NCBI RefSeq assembly: GCF_010726085.1
Contig: NZ_AP022560.1
Coordinates: forward strand, 992,001 to 1,056,000
DNA length: 64,000 nucleotides
DNA from: Mycolicibacterium moriokaense
GTDB taxonomy: Bacteria; Actinomycetota; Actinomycetes; Mycobacteriales; Mycobacteriaceae
Direction of reading: 5' to 3'
In this document: piece after piece, positions 9,160 to 18,148 of the stretch
How the letters are laid out: every line of letters starts with the position of its first letter
How positions within the stretch are numbered: position 1 is the first letter of the stretch
Position numbers and translations under genes: made by a program
The notes under the pieces: model-generated
Told to the model about the DNA's origin: nothing
The model's database searches: none
Seen by the model: the letters and a program-made list of their open reading frames with translations, nothing else

Positions 9160-9541
9160 AATATGGGCGGCCTGGTAGTGAAGACGTCCACGCAGACGGC
9201 GTAGACGACCGCTCGGTAGCGGCGAAGGGGTGAAATGGAGTGCCATATTGCGGCTCGCGCGAGGCGATCCGTTGAACACGGATTTGCTGGCGTCACCAAG
9301 GTGTCGGGCGGACGTTCGTTGTTCACGCACAAATCTCCGGTCGCAAGGTAGAGCCGACCGTCACGACACCGATCAGGTGGAAGGACCAATCAACGGTCGC
9401 GCGACGGCGAGCATCGGTCGGTGACAAATGGCCGGTCGCAGGGTGGCAGTCGGCGGGGTGGTCGAGGTCGGGTCCTGAACGGGTACCGGCATTGCCGTCG
9501 GGCACGTGATCGGCGGAGTTCTTCGTCGGCAGGATTCGCCC

Positions 9542-9565
9542 AAGAGTGGACGCCTAAGAGTGGAC
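9542..9565 (+). repeat. 10-bp direct repeat just upstream of the mce leader
   Basis: AAGAGTGGAC occurs at 9542-9551 and again at 9556-9565, a 14-base period, ending 11 bases before the leader ORF start. It could be a tandem binding site for an activator or repressor of the mce promoter. Confidence 0.4.
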
Positions 9566-9576
9566 AAGGGAGTCAG

Positions 9577-9642
9577 ATGTACATATCGCACGAGTTCGGG
9601 GAACGACGTCGAGCGCTGCGGCACCCCGGCGGGGTGCCGTGA
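9577..9642 (+). CDS. 21-codon leader ORF coupled to the first mce gene
   Basis: ATG at 9577 with a strong AAGGGAG ribosome site four bases upstream, then 21 sense codons (starting MYISHEFGERRR) and a TGA at 9640-9642. The stop overlaps the GTG start of the YrbE gene as GTGA, the same arrangement used between other genes of this operon. The YrbE start itself has no good ribosome site, so its translation probably depends on ribosomes finishing this ORF. The second half of the ORF encodes a strong inverted repeat (9619-9639). No function is proposed for the peptide; the act of translation may be what matters. Confidence 0.5.
   Translation: MYISHEFGERRRALRHPGGVP
9619..9639. promoter_or_regulatory. 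Perfect inverted repeat at the start of the first YrbE gene
   Basis: Nine-base arms CGGCACCCC (9619-9627) and GGGGTGCCG (9631-9639) with a 3-base centre. As RNA it would form a hairpin ending on the first base of the GTG start codon. It may control translation of the permease, or be a protein operator. Confidence 0.45.
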
Positions 9643-10511
9643 TCGCCACCGCTCGCCAGGATCGCCTGTCCCTGCCCGCGATACCGGCGCTCCTGTGGGT
9701 CAGCTTTCGCAGGAGAGCCTCGCGGGTAGCCGCGGTACCGGTGCGCAGCGTGGCGACAACCGGGCGGGGTGTGCTCATGGCGGCCGCGGTGCTGCGATAC
9801 GCCATCACGGACACCCTGTCGTTACGCCTCCCGTTCGGTGAACTGATCGTCCAGGCCTGGACGCTGTTCAAGGTGACCGCGACACCGGCGGTGCTCATGG
9901 CAATTCCGATCGGCGCCACCGTGTCGGTCGAAGTCTCTGGTCTTGTCAATCAGCTCGGCGCCAGCTCTCTTGCCGGCACTGCCAGTGCGGTAGGTGTGCT
10001 GCGGCAAGGGGCGCCTATCACCGCCGGCCTGTTGATGGGTGGCGCCGCCGCGTCGGCCATCGCGTCCGACCTCGGGGCCAGGGCGATTCGTGAGGAACTC
10101 GACGCGCTTCGTTCACTCGGCGTTGATCCGGTGCGGCGTCTTGTGGTGCCACGCTTTCTAGCGCTCATCCTCATCGCACCCGTGCTGTGCGTGATCATCA
10201 TCGCATCGGCCGTCGCAGCCGCTTTCATTCTCGCGGTGACTGTGAGCGACGTGACCTCCGGCAGCTTCTGGATGACCTTCGGCGCATTCGCGAAAACCGT
10301 TGACGCATGGTTCGCGATCGGCAAGACGGTCATCTTCGGCGCGATTGTCGCCGTGATTTCCTCGCTGCGTGGAATGGAGGCCAAGGGCGGCCCGCGAGGT
10401 GTTGCCGACGCAGTGAATTCATCGGTGGTACTGAATACCGTCAGCATTGTCGTCGTGAACCTCGCGATCACTCAGTTGCAGGCGATGTTCTTCCCCATGG
10501 AGGTCTCATGA
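9639..10511 (+). CDS. yrbEA: YrbE/MlaE-family ABC permease, first subunit (YrbEA)
   Basis: 290-residue integral membrane permease of a Mce lipid importer. Several hydrophobic segments are visible (for example the run around residues 170-205) and the MlaE-domain signature DLGARAIREELDALRSLGVD is present at about residues 143-162. The GTG at 9639 overlaps the leader-ORF stop; a later GTG at 9741 would give a protein closer to the usual 255 residues, so the first 34 residues may not be translated. Stop overlaps the next permease start (ATGA). Confidence 0.92.
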   Translation: MIATARQDRLSLPAIPALLWVSFRRRASRVAAVPVRSVATTGRGVLMAAAVLRYAITDTLSLRLPFGELIVQAWTLFKVTATPAVLMAIPIGATVSVEVSGLVNQLGASSLAGTASAVGVLRQGAPITAGLLMGGAAASAIASDLGARAIREELDALRSLGVDPVRRLVVPRFLALILIAPVLCVIIIASAVAAAFILAVTVSDVTSGSFWMTFGAFAKTVDAWFAIGKTVIFGAIVAVISSLRGMEAKGGPRGVADAVNSSVVLNTVSIVVVNLAITQLQAMFFPMEVS

Positions 10512-11389
10512 CGGCACCCTCTTTGGCGAACCCGGGCCGGACCGCGACGCCGTCGAAACAGTTCGCCGCTTTGGTCGCGGTGCGATCGAAAGTTGGTGCG
10601 CCGTTCACAACGGTTGGCCAGTGGGTGACGTTCATCGCACTGACGCTGTGGTTGTTGCCGGTGACCGTACGCCGGTATCGGCGGCAGACCCTCCAGGAGA
10701 TGAGCAGCCTGGCGTGGGGGCGGGGTGCCATCATCGTCGACGGCGGCGTGGTCAGTGTGCTGACAATATTGGGTGTCGCGATCGGCGCGTCGATTGCCAT
10801 CGAGGCCTTCGGGACGCTGAATCTGCTCGGCCTGGGAGCACTGTCCGGGATCGTCGGCGGTCTGGTCAACGTCCGGGAGATGGCGCCTCTGGTCGCCGGG
10901 ATCGCCTTCGCGACGCAGGCGGGTTGCCGGATGACCGCCGAGATCGGCTCGATGCGGATCTCTGACGAGATCGACGCTCTCGAAGCAATGGGCCTGCGGT
11001 CGATTCCGTTCGTGGTGGGTACCCGCCTTGTCGGCGGAATGCTCTGCGTGGTACCGGGTTTCCTACTAACGTTGGTAGTCAGCTTCTATGTTTCCAACAC
11101 CGTGATCCGGGTTTTCCACGATCAGCCGGGCGGAACCTACCAGCACTACTTCGTGCAGTTTCTGCCGGCGACGGACATCGCGTACTCGCTTCTCAAAGCC
11201 AGTGTCTTCTGCGCCGCCGTCATTCTGATTCATTGCTACTACGGATATTTCGCATCGGGCGGACCGGCCGGTGTCGGGGCCGCGTCCGGGCGCGCCGTTC
11301 GGGCAAGCCTCGTGGTGATGATGGTGTTGAATGTGATGCTCACAATCGCGTTGTGGGGACTGAAGCCGGAATTCGTTTTCAAGGGATAG
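10508..11389 (+). CDS. yrbEB: YrbE/MlaE-family ABC permease, second subunit (YrbEB)
   Basis: 293-residue second permease of the importer; the two YrbE proteins are expected to form the membrane channel with an unlinked MceG-type ATPase, which is not in this window. Signature segment EIGSMRISDEIDALEAMGLR at about residues 147-166, flanked by long hydrophobic helices, and a C-terminal GGPAGVGAASGRAVRASLV typical of the family. The ATG at 10508 overlaps the stop of the upstream gene (ATGA); the frame is open further upstream but only within yrbEA. Confidence 0.92.
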   Translation: MTAPSLANPGRTATPSKQFAALVAVRSKVGAPFTTVGQWVTFIALTLWLLPVTVRRYRRQTLQEMSSLAWGRGAIIVDGGVVSVLTILGVAIGASIAIEAFGTLNLLGLGALSGIVGGLVNVREMAPLVAGIAFATQAGCRMTAEIGSMRISDEIDALEAMGLRSIPFVVGTRLVGGMLCVVPGFLLTLVVSFYVSNTVIRVFHDQPGGTYQHYFVQFLPATDIAYSLLKASVFCAAVILIHCYYGYFASGGPAGVGAASGRAVRASLVVMMVLNVMLTIALWGLKPEFVFKG

Positions 11390-12466
11390 GTGACTACGGT
11401 GTTGTTGCGAATGTCTCCGGAGGCCGAGGCGCGGGCGTTCACCATCGTTGGTGTCGCGGTGGCGCTCTGCGTCGCCGTGGTAGGCCTACTCGTCGTGCTG
11501 GAGCCATTCAACCGCCGTCCAGTCGACCAGGTCTCCATGGTGATCGACACACCATATGTCGGCCAAGGGGTTTCGGTGGGAACGGCGATGATGCTGCACG
11601 GGGTCAAAGTGGGACAGGTTTCGGGGATATCGAGTCGGCCCAGCGGTGGTGTGCGGCTCGGTGTCGACTTCCAGGCCGGACCCACCACCGGCCTGACCGA
11701 CGCGATGGGTATCGACTTCCGGCCCGCGAACTACTTCGGTGTGACTGCCATCAATGTGATTCCGACCGCCGGCGGCCAGGTGATCAAGGACGGAATGACC
11801 ATCGATCTGGTGCCTCGCGGGAACTTCACGCTGGAAACGTTGCTGTCCGATCTCAAAGACCTGACCGGAGGGGTGATCACGACGCAGCTGATCGAGGTGG
11901 TCGAGCGCACCACGCGATACACCGATGCCCTCAACCCGCTGTTCGAAACCATGGTGATCGCCGCCGACGCGATTACCGAGGTCCAAACGGTCTCTACTGC
12001 ACAACTTTTGACCAACGCTACGGGGGTAAGTGTGGCACTCCCCGGGTTCGTGGAGGCGGCCAGCAGCGCCGTCGACGACTTCGCCCATTCCGGGCTGACG
12101 CGGTTCTTGGCGTCCGGGCCGGGCGGCGCCGTTGCCGGTGAGCCCATCTCCGAGGAGTTCTGGCAGAGCAGACATGTCGGGACGCTCGAGATGGTCACCA
12201 CCTCGTTCTTCGCGAAGGTCGGCACACTGGTGTCGAAACACGTCGAGGATCTCCTGCCGGCGGTTCAGATGGTGCAGACGCTCAGCGACACCGTGCCCGG
12301 CGTCGTCACGCCGCCCGGCGTCGCTGACAGCCTGGTGGAACTACGGACGCGACTGGAAAAGCTCTACGGCGGGACGCCCGAGCAACGCGCCTTACAAGTG
12401 CACATCGTCCTAGACAACATTCCCGGTGTGGCGGCGCCGCTCGCGGCTATGGGAGTTCCGCAGTGA
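11390..12466 (+). CDS. mceA: Mce family protein A
   Basis: 358-residue substrate-binding component of the importer. One N-terminal membrane anchor (about residues 16-37), then the MCE/MlaD domain (about 45-125, VSVGTAMMLHGVKVGQVSGI) and a helical C-terminal region predicted to form the periplasmic tunnel. GTG start directly after the yrbEB stop, with AAGGGATAG as ribosome site within the previous stop region. Shorter than the roughly 400-450 residues of well-known mycobacterial MceA proteins. Confidence 0.92.
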   Translation: MTTVLLRMSPEAEARAFTIVGVAVALCVAVVGLLVVLEPFNRRPVDQVSMVIDTPYVGQGVSVGTAMMLHGVKVGQVSGISSRPSGGVRLGVDFQAGPTTGLTDAMGIDFRPANYFGVTAINVIPTAGGQVIKDGMTIDLVPRGNFTLETLLSDLKDLTGGVITTQLIEVVERTTRYTDALNPLFETMVIAADAITEVQTVSTAQLLTNATGVSVALPGFVEAASSAVDDFAHSGLTRFLASGPGGAVAGEPISEEFWQSRHVGTLEMVTTSFFAKVGTLVSKHVEDLLPAVQMVQTLSDTVPGVVTPPGVADSLVELRTRLEKLYGGTPEQRALQVHIVLDNIPGVAAPLAAMGVPQ

Positions 12467-13464
12467 AGCCGTGGGGAGCGTTGTGGAGATTCGCCGTGGC
12501 CTCGGTCGTGGGGGTCCTGCTGTTCATCTTGATCGCAAATGTCCTGCGGCAACCGGTTGCCGCCGAGACACGTTCGTACACAGCACAATTCACTGATGTT
12601 GCCGGCTTGCACCTCGACGCCGACGTGCGCGTGCGAGGGGTGCGGGTCGGCAAGGTCAAGTCGATGGAGCTGGTGCGCAAGGCAGGCCAGAGCCTGGCGA
12701 CCGTCGAGTTCAGCCTCGACAAGCAGTACGCGGTGGTGCCGGCGACGCGGCTGGCCATCAAGTATCAGGCGTTGACCGGGCTTCGTTATCTCGACATCGT
12801 CGATCCCGCCGAGCAGGCCCCGGAACACGATGTGGTGACTGAGGTACCGCTGAGCATGACGCAGCCCTCCTTCGACATCACCAGGTTGTTCAACGGGCTC
12901 CAGCCGGTTCTCGCGACGTTGAGTCCCGAAGATATCGACACCTTCACCGACAACGCCGCGACGCTGCTCGCCGGAGACGGCAGTGGATTGGGGCCGATGC
13001 TCGAGAGTATTCATACCCTGACCGAGTTCGTCTCAGATCGGCAACAGGTCGTCGCAACCTTGATGGGAAATCTCAACGCGATCGCGGACACGTTCGGGGG
13101 ACACTCGAGGGACTTCGTTCAAATGTTGGATTGGCTGAACCGGCCGTTGGACGCGGCGATCCGAATCATTGACGAGTTCCGGAAGTCTGAACTGTACGGA
13201 CCCGGGTTCACCAGCCCCATAGTGCGGCTCTTGCACAATGTGGGGCTTCAACCGGGTGCCGACATCGCCGACGGGCTCGACCGGGCCGTCACCGTATTCG
13301 ACGACTACAGCGATGCGTTCAAGAGGGTGCCGGTCATGTGGGACAACCTCGAGCCGGCGATGCCACCGGATGTCCCACTACCGTGCGCGCGCGGCCGCGC
13401 TCAATTACCCGAGTCGCTGGACGTTCTGCTGAATGGGCAAAGGGTGGTCTTGTGCAATCGATGA
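12463..13464 (+). CDS. mceB: Mce family protein B
   Basis: 333 residues: N-terminal membrane helix (about 9-27), MCE domain around residues 35-115 containing LDADVRVRGVRVGKVKSME, then a helical region and a short C-terminus ending with two cysteines (CARG and VVLCNR). The GTG start overlaps the mceA stop (GTGA). Component of the hetero-hexameric Mce assembly by family analogy. Confidence 0.92.
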   Translation: MKPWGALWRFAVASVVGVLLFILIANVLRQPVAAETRSYTAQFTDVAGLHLDADVRVRGVRVGKVKSMELVRKAGQSLATVEFSLDKQYAVVPATRLAIKYQALTGLRYLDIVDPAEQAPEHDVVTEVPLSMTQPSFDITRLFNGLQPVLATLSPEDIDTFTDNAATLLAGDGSGLGPMLESIHTLTEFVSDRQQVVATLMGNLNAIADTFGGHSRDFVQMLDWLNRPLDAAIRIIDEFRKSELYGPGFTSPIVRLLHNVGLQPGADIADGLDRAVTVFDDYSDAFKRVPVMWDNLEPAMPPDVPLPCARGRAQLPESLDVLLNGQRVVLCNR

Positions 13465-14420
13465 ATTTCCTGCGCAATCCGACATTGTGGGGTGTGGGCG
13501 CCCTCGTGATGGTCGTCGTGCTGGCCCTGACGGCTACCGTTCTCTACGTCAGCCCGCCGGGACAAAAGACCGTGGCCTTCTACACCGATGACGCGGCCTC
13601 GATCCGCCCGGGCGACACTGTGCGGATTGCGGGCATCACGGTCGGCAAGGTGGAGGACCTGTCGGTCGAGCCGAACCAGGTACGGGTCCGCGCGAAGGTT
13701 GACAACGAAGCATTCGTCGGAGACAAGTCGCATGTCGAAGTCCGGATGCTCACGGTGGTCGGCGGATACTACGTGAATCTGATTTCACTGGGAGACGATC
13801 CGCTCGGCTCGAATACTATCCCGGTGGAACACGTGACAATGCCGTACAGCCTCGTACGTACGTTGACCGACGCCACGAAGATCACCGAACGGGTAGATCC
13901 CAAGCCGATCAACCAGTCACTGGACGAACTGCAACAGGGCCTCACCGGCGCGAACGTGAGCACACTTTCGGCGCTGCTTGACGCCGGAAACAGCCTCACG
14001 GAAACGATCGACAGGCAGCGCGGACAGATCTCGTCGATTCTCGACGTCTCCGACGAATACATTGAGGGACTGGCCAACTACAAGGATGGGCTTCGTCAGC
14101 TCGCCCTCAAGGCTGCCCTCGTCGAACAGATACTGGTGCTGTACGGCAAGGGTTTTGGTGGTGCCTTGATGGGCATCGGCAAGGTCGTCGAATCTCTCTC
14201 CCCGGTTGGCGCATTCTATTTGGACCATCGTGACGAGTTTCTCGCCAAGATCCGCGAATGGCAGGACCGGGTACGAAGGTGGGTGGACAACAACAGTCGA
14301 ATCGTTCCGAGACTGCGTCGGATACGAGATAAGATCGACCGCGTCCTGGATGCGCAGAACGCACGCCCGGAGCTGCTCGCCACCGACGTATGCATACCGA
14401 TGCCGGGGAGCCCATGCTGA
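13452..14420 (+). CDS. mceC: Mce family protein C
   Basis: About 322 residues. Hydrophobic anchor near the N-terminus (WGVGALVMVVVLALTATVLY), then the MCE domain with RPGDTVRIAGITVGKVEDL (about residues 50-68) and a helical C-terminal half. Two starts are possible: GTG at 13452, five bases after AGGGTGG, and ATG at 13461, which makes the classic ATGA overlap with mceB. The first is used because of the ribosome site; both give nearly the same protein. Confidence 0.9.
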   Translation: MQSMNFLRNPTLWGVGALVMVVVLALTATVLYVSPPGQKTVAFYTDDAASIRPGDTVRIAGITVGKVEDLSVEPNQVRVRAKVDNEAFVGDKSHVEVRMLTVVGGYYVNLISLGDDPLGSNTIPVEHVTMPYSLVRTLTDATKITERVDPKPINQSLDELQQGLTGANVSTLSALLDAGNSLTETIDRQRGQISSILDVSDEYIEGLANYKDGLRQLALKAALVEQILVLYGKGFGGALMGIGKVVESLSPVGAFYLDHRDEFLAKIREWQDRVRRWVDNNSRIVPRLRRIRDKIDRVLDAQNARPELLATDVCIPMPGSPC

Positions 14421-15511
14421 TGATTGTTCGGATGGTGCGTAGAGCGGCCCGCGTCGCGGTTACACTGCTGGTGTCCGCGGGTGTCGTCGTGGTGGCGTCC
14501 TCGTGCGGCGCAGTCGGTGCCGGGCAACGAATTGCCTACTGTGCGATCATGCCCGACAGCGTCGGGTTGTATGTCGGCAACCCGGTCACCCAGATGGGAT
14601 TCCAGATCGGTGAGGTGACGTCTATCGTTCCCAGCCCGACCTCCGTGCGAGTGGACTTCCTGGTCGGCGACCGGTCGCTTCCGTCGGACGTCAAGGCCGT
14701 AATCCGATCGACGTCGATTCTCGCCGACCGTTCGCTGGAACTGGTCGGCAACTACGGGGGCGGCCCCCAACTGGAGGCAGACACCTGCATCCCATTGAAC
14801 CGGTCCGCCACACCGAAGACCTTGTCGGAGGTGATTGGTTCGGCAACAACGTTTCTCAACGCAATCAATCCCGCCGACTCGACGAACATCGGCGGTACGG
14901 TGGCCGGGATCGATGAACTGGCGCGCGACAACGGCGCTCGAATGAACCAGCTCCTGGTCAGGTCGTCGAGCTTGCTCGACAGCCCAGATCGGGCGATCAG
15001 CGATATCGGGTCCATCGTCGACAACCTCGCCGAGTTGACCACGACGGTCAGCGAAGTGCGGGGTCCGATCAAGCAGGCCCTGTTGGACGCGCGCATGACC
15101 ATGCCGGATCTGCAGACCGCGGTCGAGGGTGCTGCACTGCTCGCCAACAACCTCGCCCCGTTCTTGAAAGCGCTGGCCGACATCGAAAACAACTTGGGTG
15201 ACGAGACGCAGATAACCCTGGACTCGGTCAGCGCTGCTATGCGCAAGGCGACTCCGCACGCGAACGCCTTTGCGGATCTGCTTAATCCGGTGCCCTGGTG
15301 GATCAACAACCTGGCCAACCACTTCAACGGGCGCCAGTTCAACATCGCCTACCGGCCGCCGCTGTACCGGATTCCGGAACGTAACGGGTTGGCCCTCTGC
15401 GGTCTGATGAACGCCCAGGTGCCGGGCAGCTGCGCCGATGTGCACGGCCAGCCGTACGCGGTAGATGTCGCGCTGCTTCAGTTCGTGCTCATGCAAGCGA
15501 GTCAGCGATGA
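14420..15511 (+). CDS. mceD: Mce family protein D with possible lipid-attachment cysteine
   Basis: About 363 residues, fourth Mce protein. The N-terminal hydrophobic stretch ends in VVVVASSC with Cys at about residue 29, a loose lipobox, so this may be a lipoprotein in addition to MceE. The MCE domain follows with LYVGNPVTQMGFQIGEVTSI (about 49-68). Start at ATG 14420 (nine bases after GGGGAG, TGATG overlap with mceC); ATG 14414 is an alternative with poorer spacing. Well-known MceD proteins are longer and lack the cysteine, so this is a different subgroup. Confidence 0.88.
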   Translation: MIVRMVRRAARVAVTLLVSAGVVVVASSCGAVGAGQRIAYCAIMPDSVGLYVGNPVTQMGFQIGEVTSIVPSPTSVRVDFLVGDRSLPSDVKAVIRSTSILADRSLELVGNYGGGPQLEADTCIPLNRSATPKTLSEVIGSATTFLNAINPADSTNIGGTVAGIDELARDNGARMNQLLVRSSSLLDSPDRAISDIGSIVDNLAELTTTVSEVRGPIKQALLDARMTMPDLQTAVEGAALLANNLAPFLKALADIENNLGDETQITLDSVSAAMRKATPHANAFADLLNPVPWWINNLANHFNGRQFNIAYRPPLYRIPERNGLALCGLMNAQVPGSCADVHGQPYAVDVALLQFVLMQASQR

Positions 15512-16503
15512 GCCGCCGGCTACGATCGGCGGTCGTCGCGGCCGCAGCTGCCGTCCTGCTGTCATCGTGTGCGTCGATCACGGTTGATTCGCTGCCGCAG
15601 CCGGACAACGCCGACCGGGGCGGCTACGACATCGTGATGGAATTCGCCAACGTGCTGAACTTGCCCAACCGGGCGAAGGTGGTGCAGGACGGCACAACCG
15701 TAGGTGTCGTCACCGACATCAACCTTCGCGGCGCTCATGTCGACGTCACGTCGCGGATCGATTCCTCGGTTGTGGTGCCCGGCGACGTCCATGCCACTCT
15801 GCAGCAATCGACTGTATTGGGTGACACATACGTGGCACTCGAACGTGCTCAGCCTGAGAGCTCTGCCCAACCGTTGGGCCCGAGCGGACGAATCCCTCTG
15901 GTGCAGACCACATCTCCTCCCCAATTGGAGGATACGATCGCCAACTTGTCCAACTTCGTTGCAAGTGGGTCGATCCAACGCATCCAGAACACGATCATCC
16001 ATCTCAACAACGTGGTGCCACCACAGCGTGAAGAACTCCGCGCACTGGTGACGCGTGTGGCGACTGATCTGTCGGATTTGTCCGCCAACATCGACCTAGT
16101 CGACAAATCGCTCGACGGCTTGGCGGGAACCGCAAGTGTCATGGCCAGCTATATCCCGGCGTATGACTTCATCTTCTCGCCGGAGGGCGTGCTGGCCATC
16201 GACCGCGGTTCGCGCGTCGGTAGCTACATGGGAACGGTGCTTCCCTCGATCGGCAGCGTCTACGGGGGTGGGTTCTGGCTGGTGCCGCTGCTGAACTCGC
16301 TGGCCGACGCGACGGGCGCCGTGCAGCAGACCAAGTGGGCAGTCGAAGACGAGGTGCCCGCGTGGCGGCGACTGTTCACCGATTTCTTCCTTCCGGAACA
16401 CAAGTACCCGGCGATCAACATCACGTCGATCGTCGGACCTGACGGGCGAGAACTGTCGGGCAACGTGCAGGATGTACTTCGAATGCTGGGAGCAACCCCA
16501 TGA
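15508..16503 (+). CDS. mceE: Mce family lipoprotein E
   Basis: 331 residues with a clear lipoprotein signal: basic start, hydrophobic core and lipobox LLSSC with Cys at residue 21. MceE proteins are the typical Mce lipoprotein. The MCE domain follows (LPNRAKVVQDGTTVGVVTDI, about residues 51-70) and the C-terminal region is helical. ATGA overlap with mceD fixes the start. Confidence 0.92.
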   Translation: MSRRLRSAVVAAAAAVLLSSCASITVDSLPQPDNADRGGYDIVMEFANVLNLPNRAKVVQDGTTVGVVTDINLRGAHVDVTSRIDSSVVVPGDVHATLQQSTVLGDTYVALERAQPESSAQPLGPSGRIPLVQTTSPPQLEDTIANLSNFVASGSIQRIQNTIIHLNNVVPPQREELRALVTRVATDLSDLSANIDLVDKSLDGLAGTASVMASYIPAYDFIFSPEGVLAIDRGSRVGSYMGTVLPSIGSVYGGGFWLVPLLNSLADATGAVQQTKWAVEDEVPAWRRLFTDFFLPEHKYPAINITSIVGPDGRELSGNVQDVLRMLGATP

Positions 16504-17453
16504 AGCTGCGGGATATCCTCTCATTCACGGTGTTCGGACTGATCACCGCCTTCGCGATCAGCTATATCGGGTCATTTGGTGTCCGGGTGGGGCCACCGGA
16601 GCACCGCACGAACCTGTCGATGTCGGTGCCCGACATCAACGGTCTGGTGGCCGACGCTAGCGTGCTGTTGCGCGGCGTGGCTGTGGGCAAGGTGACCCGG
16701 ATCGAGTCCGCGGTCGACCATGCGACCGTTCACTTCTACGTCGACGGCGCGTACCCCATTCCCGTCGACAGCGATGTGCGGCTCGACAATCTGTCCGCAC
16801 TCGGGGAGGCCTACATCGGTCTGCTCCCGCGTACCGACACCGGTCCCGTCCTGCAGGACGGCCAACACATCGCAACCGAGGCGGTGCACGTGCCGCCGGC
16901 GATCTCGGAGCTGGCGACCAGCGTTGTCAGGGTGCTCGACCAACTCGACCCCGATCAGCTCCAGCGGATCATTGGCGAAGCCGACACCGCTCTGCCGGAT
17001 CCCAAGCAGGTACTACCGAACCTGGAGCGGGCGAGCCTGGTGCTGCGCAACATGGCAGACAGCAGAAACGGCCGAGGACAGCAGGTCCTTGAGAACTTCC
17101 AGACACTCCTGAGGAACGCGTCCTGGGCTGGGCCGACACTTGCCGATGTGGCACCGCGCCTTCGAGACACTGGAGAATACGCGCAGTCGATGATATCCGG
17201 CATGTCCCTCGTCGTGATCGACAACAATCCGGAGCACATGGCGCGCACGGGAGATCTGCTCGATCGGATCCAAGGATTCCTGGATGACCGAGGACCCGAC
17301 ATCAAGGTCCTGGCGCAAGCGCTGCTGCCAAAATTTCACGGAATCGGGGGCGCACTCATGAATTTCGACACCGCACAGATTTTGGAGAACGCGTTGGCCG
17401 CCACTCCCGAAGACGGCGCGATCACTTTGCACGTCACGATTCCGGAAAACTAG
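16500..17453 (+). CDS. mceF: Mce family protein F
   Basis: 317 residues, last of the six Mce subunits. N-terminal membrane helix (about 8-25), MCE domain with INGLVADASVLLRGVAVGKV (about residues 46-65) and a helical C-terminal region. The start overlaps the mceE stop (ATGA), completing a run of overlapping genes that guarantees cotranslation of the six subunits. Confidence 0.92.
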   Translation: MKLRDILSFTVFGLITAFAISYIGSFGVRVGPPEHRTNLSMSVPDINGLVADASVLLRGVAVGKVTRIESAVDHATVHFYVDGAYPIPVDSDVRLDNLSALGEAYIGLLPRTDTGPVLQDGQHIATEAVHVPPAISELATSVVRVLDQLDPDQLQRIIGEADTALPDPKQVLPNLERASLVLRNMADSRNGRGQQVLENFQTLLRNASWAGPTLADVAPRLRDTGEYAQSMISGMSLVVIDNNPEHMARTGDLLDRIQGFLDDRGPDIKVLAQALLPKFHGIGGALMNFDTAQILENALAATPEDGAITLHVTIPEN

Positions 17454-17485
17454 ATCCGAGCGTCCGAACACTGGAGGAGACCACG

Positions 17486-18142
17486 ATGCCGTTGACTGAC
17501 GATGAAGTTGAGGCTGTGTCCGCCGACATCGGCGACGCCGCCGAGCCGACGACCGACCTGGATTCCGGCCCGAAGCGCGCCGTCGAAGGTGAGGCCGCCG
17601 ATCCGGCGGTCGAGGCGGGGCGTAAACGGGTGTCGGTCTCCTTGCGCGCACTGGTGCTGGCCGCCGTGATAGTCGTGCTGGTGGGCGCGGTCGGTGTGCT
17701 GGCCTGGCTGTACATCGGCGTGCGCGGACAACTGGCCGCGCAAGCTCGAGAAACGAGCAACAACAACCATGCCGAGGAGGTCGCCCTCGACTACGCGGTG
17801 AACGCTGCGAATATGGACTTCCGGGATCTGAATGCTTGGAAGACCAAGCTGGTGAGCGGCACCTCTCCCGAGTTGAAGGACAAGCTCACGGAGGCGGCAG
17901 ACTCGATGGAGCAGATTCTTGTTCCGCTCCAGTGGAATTCCACGGCGAAGCCGTTGGCGGCGAAGGCGCGGACGGATGTCAACGGGATCGTGGTCGTCGA
18001 TGCGTTCGTCAACGTGCTCACCAAAACGATGCAAGCGCCCGACGGACTGCAGTCCACTGCCACCTACAGCATCACTCTCGACAGAAACAATAACTGGCAG
18101 ATTACCGATGTCGGCGGAATCGATGCCGCGCTGAGGAAGTAG
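17486..18142 (+). CDS. Mce-associated membrane protein (Mam type)
   Basis: 218 residues: a charged cytoplasmic N-terminus rich in Asp, Glu and Ala (about 1-50), one membrane helix (about 53-77, LVLAAVIVVLVGAVGVLAWLY) and an extracytoplasmic domain with the pattern of Mce-associated proteins (SGTSPELKDKL, then a C-terminal DRNNNWQITDV). Such proteins stabilise Mce complexes in known cases. GGAGGAGACC-like ribosome site upstream; 32 bases after mceF, so in the same operon. Confidence 0.85.
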   Translation: MPLTDDEVEAVSADIGDAAEPTTDLDSGPKRAVEGEAADPAVEAGRKRVSVSLRALVLAAVIVVLVGAVGVLAWLYIGVRGQLAAQARETSNNNHAEEVALDYAVNAANMDFRDLNAWKTKLVSGTSPELKDKLTEAADSMEQILVPLQWNSTAKPLAAKARTDVNGIVVVDAFVNVLTKTMQAPDGLQSTATYSITLDRNNNWQITDVGGIDAALRK

Positions 18143-18148
18143 AGATCG

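Larger units (their letters stand above)
8738..9576. other. Long intergenic regulatory region upstream of the mce operon
   Basis: About 840 bases between the start of the hydrolase (minus) and the mce leader ORF (plus). I see no convincing gene; open frames here lack ribosome sites or recognisable protein patterns. It does hold an AT-richer island at 9120-9170 with TGAGACG/CGTCTCA half-sites and, just before the leader ORF, a 10-bp direct repeat. Both suggest a regulated promoter for mce. Confidence 0.6.

Noticed and set aside
8716..9204. 162-codon plus-strand ORF in the long region before mce
   Set aside because: No ribosome site; overlaps the hydrolase start and the operator region; protein composition looks random.
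14216..15565. Long minus-strand ORF opposite mceD (449 codons)
   Set aside because: Complementary to an intact, motif-bearing Mce gene; its protein is Arg/Gly/His-rich with no recognisable domain, as expected from high-GC antisense frames.
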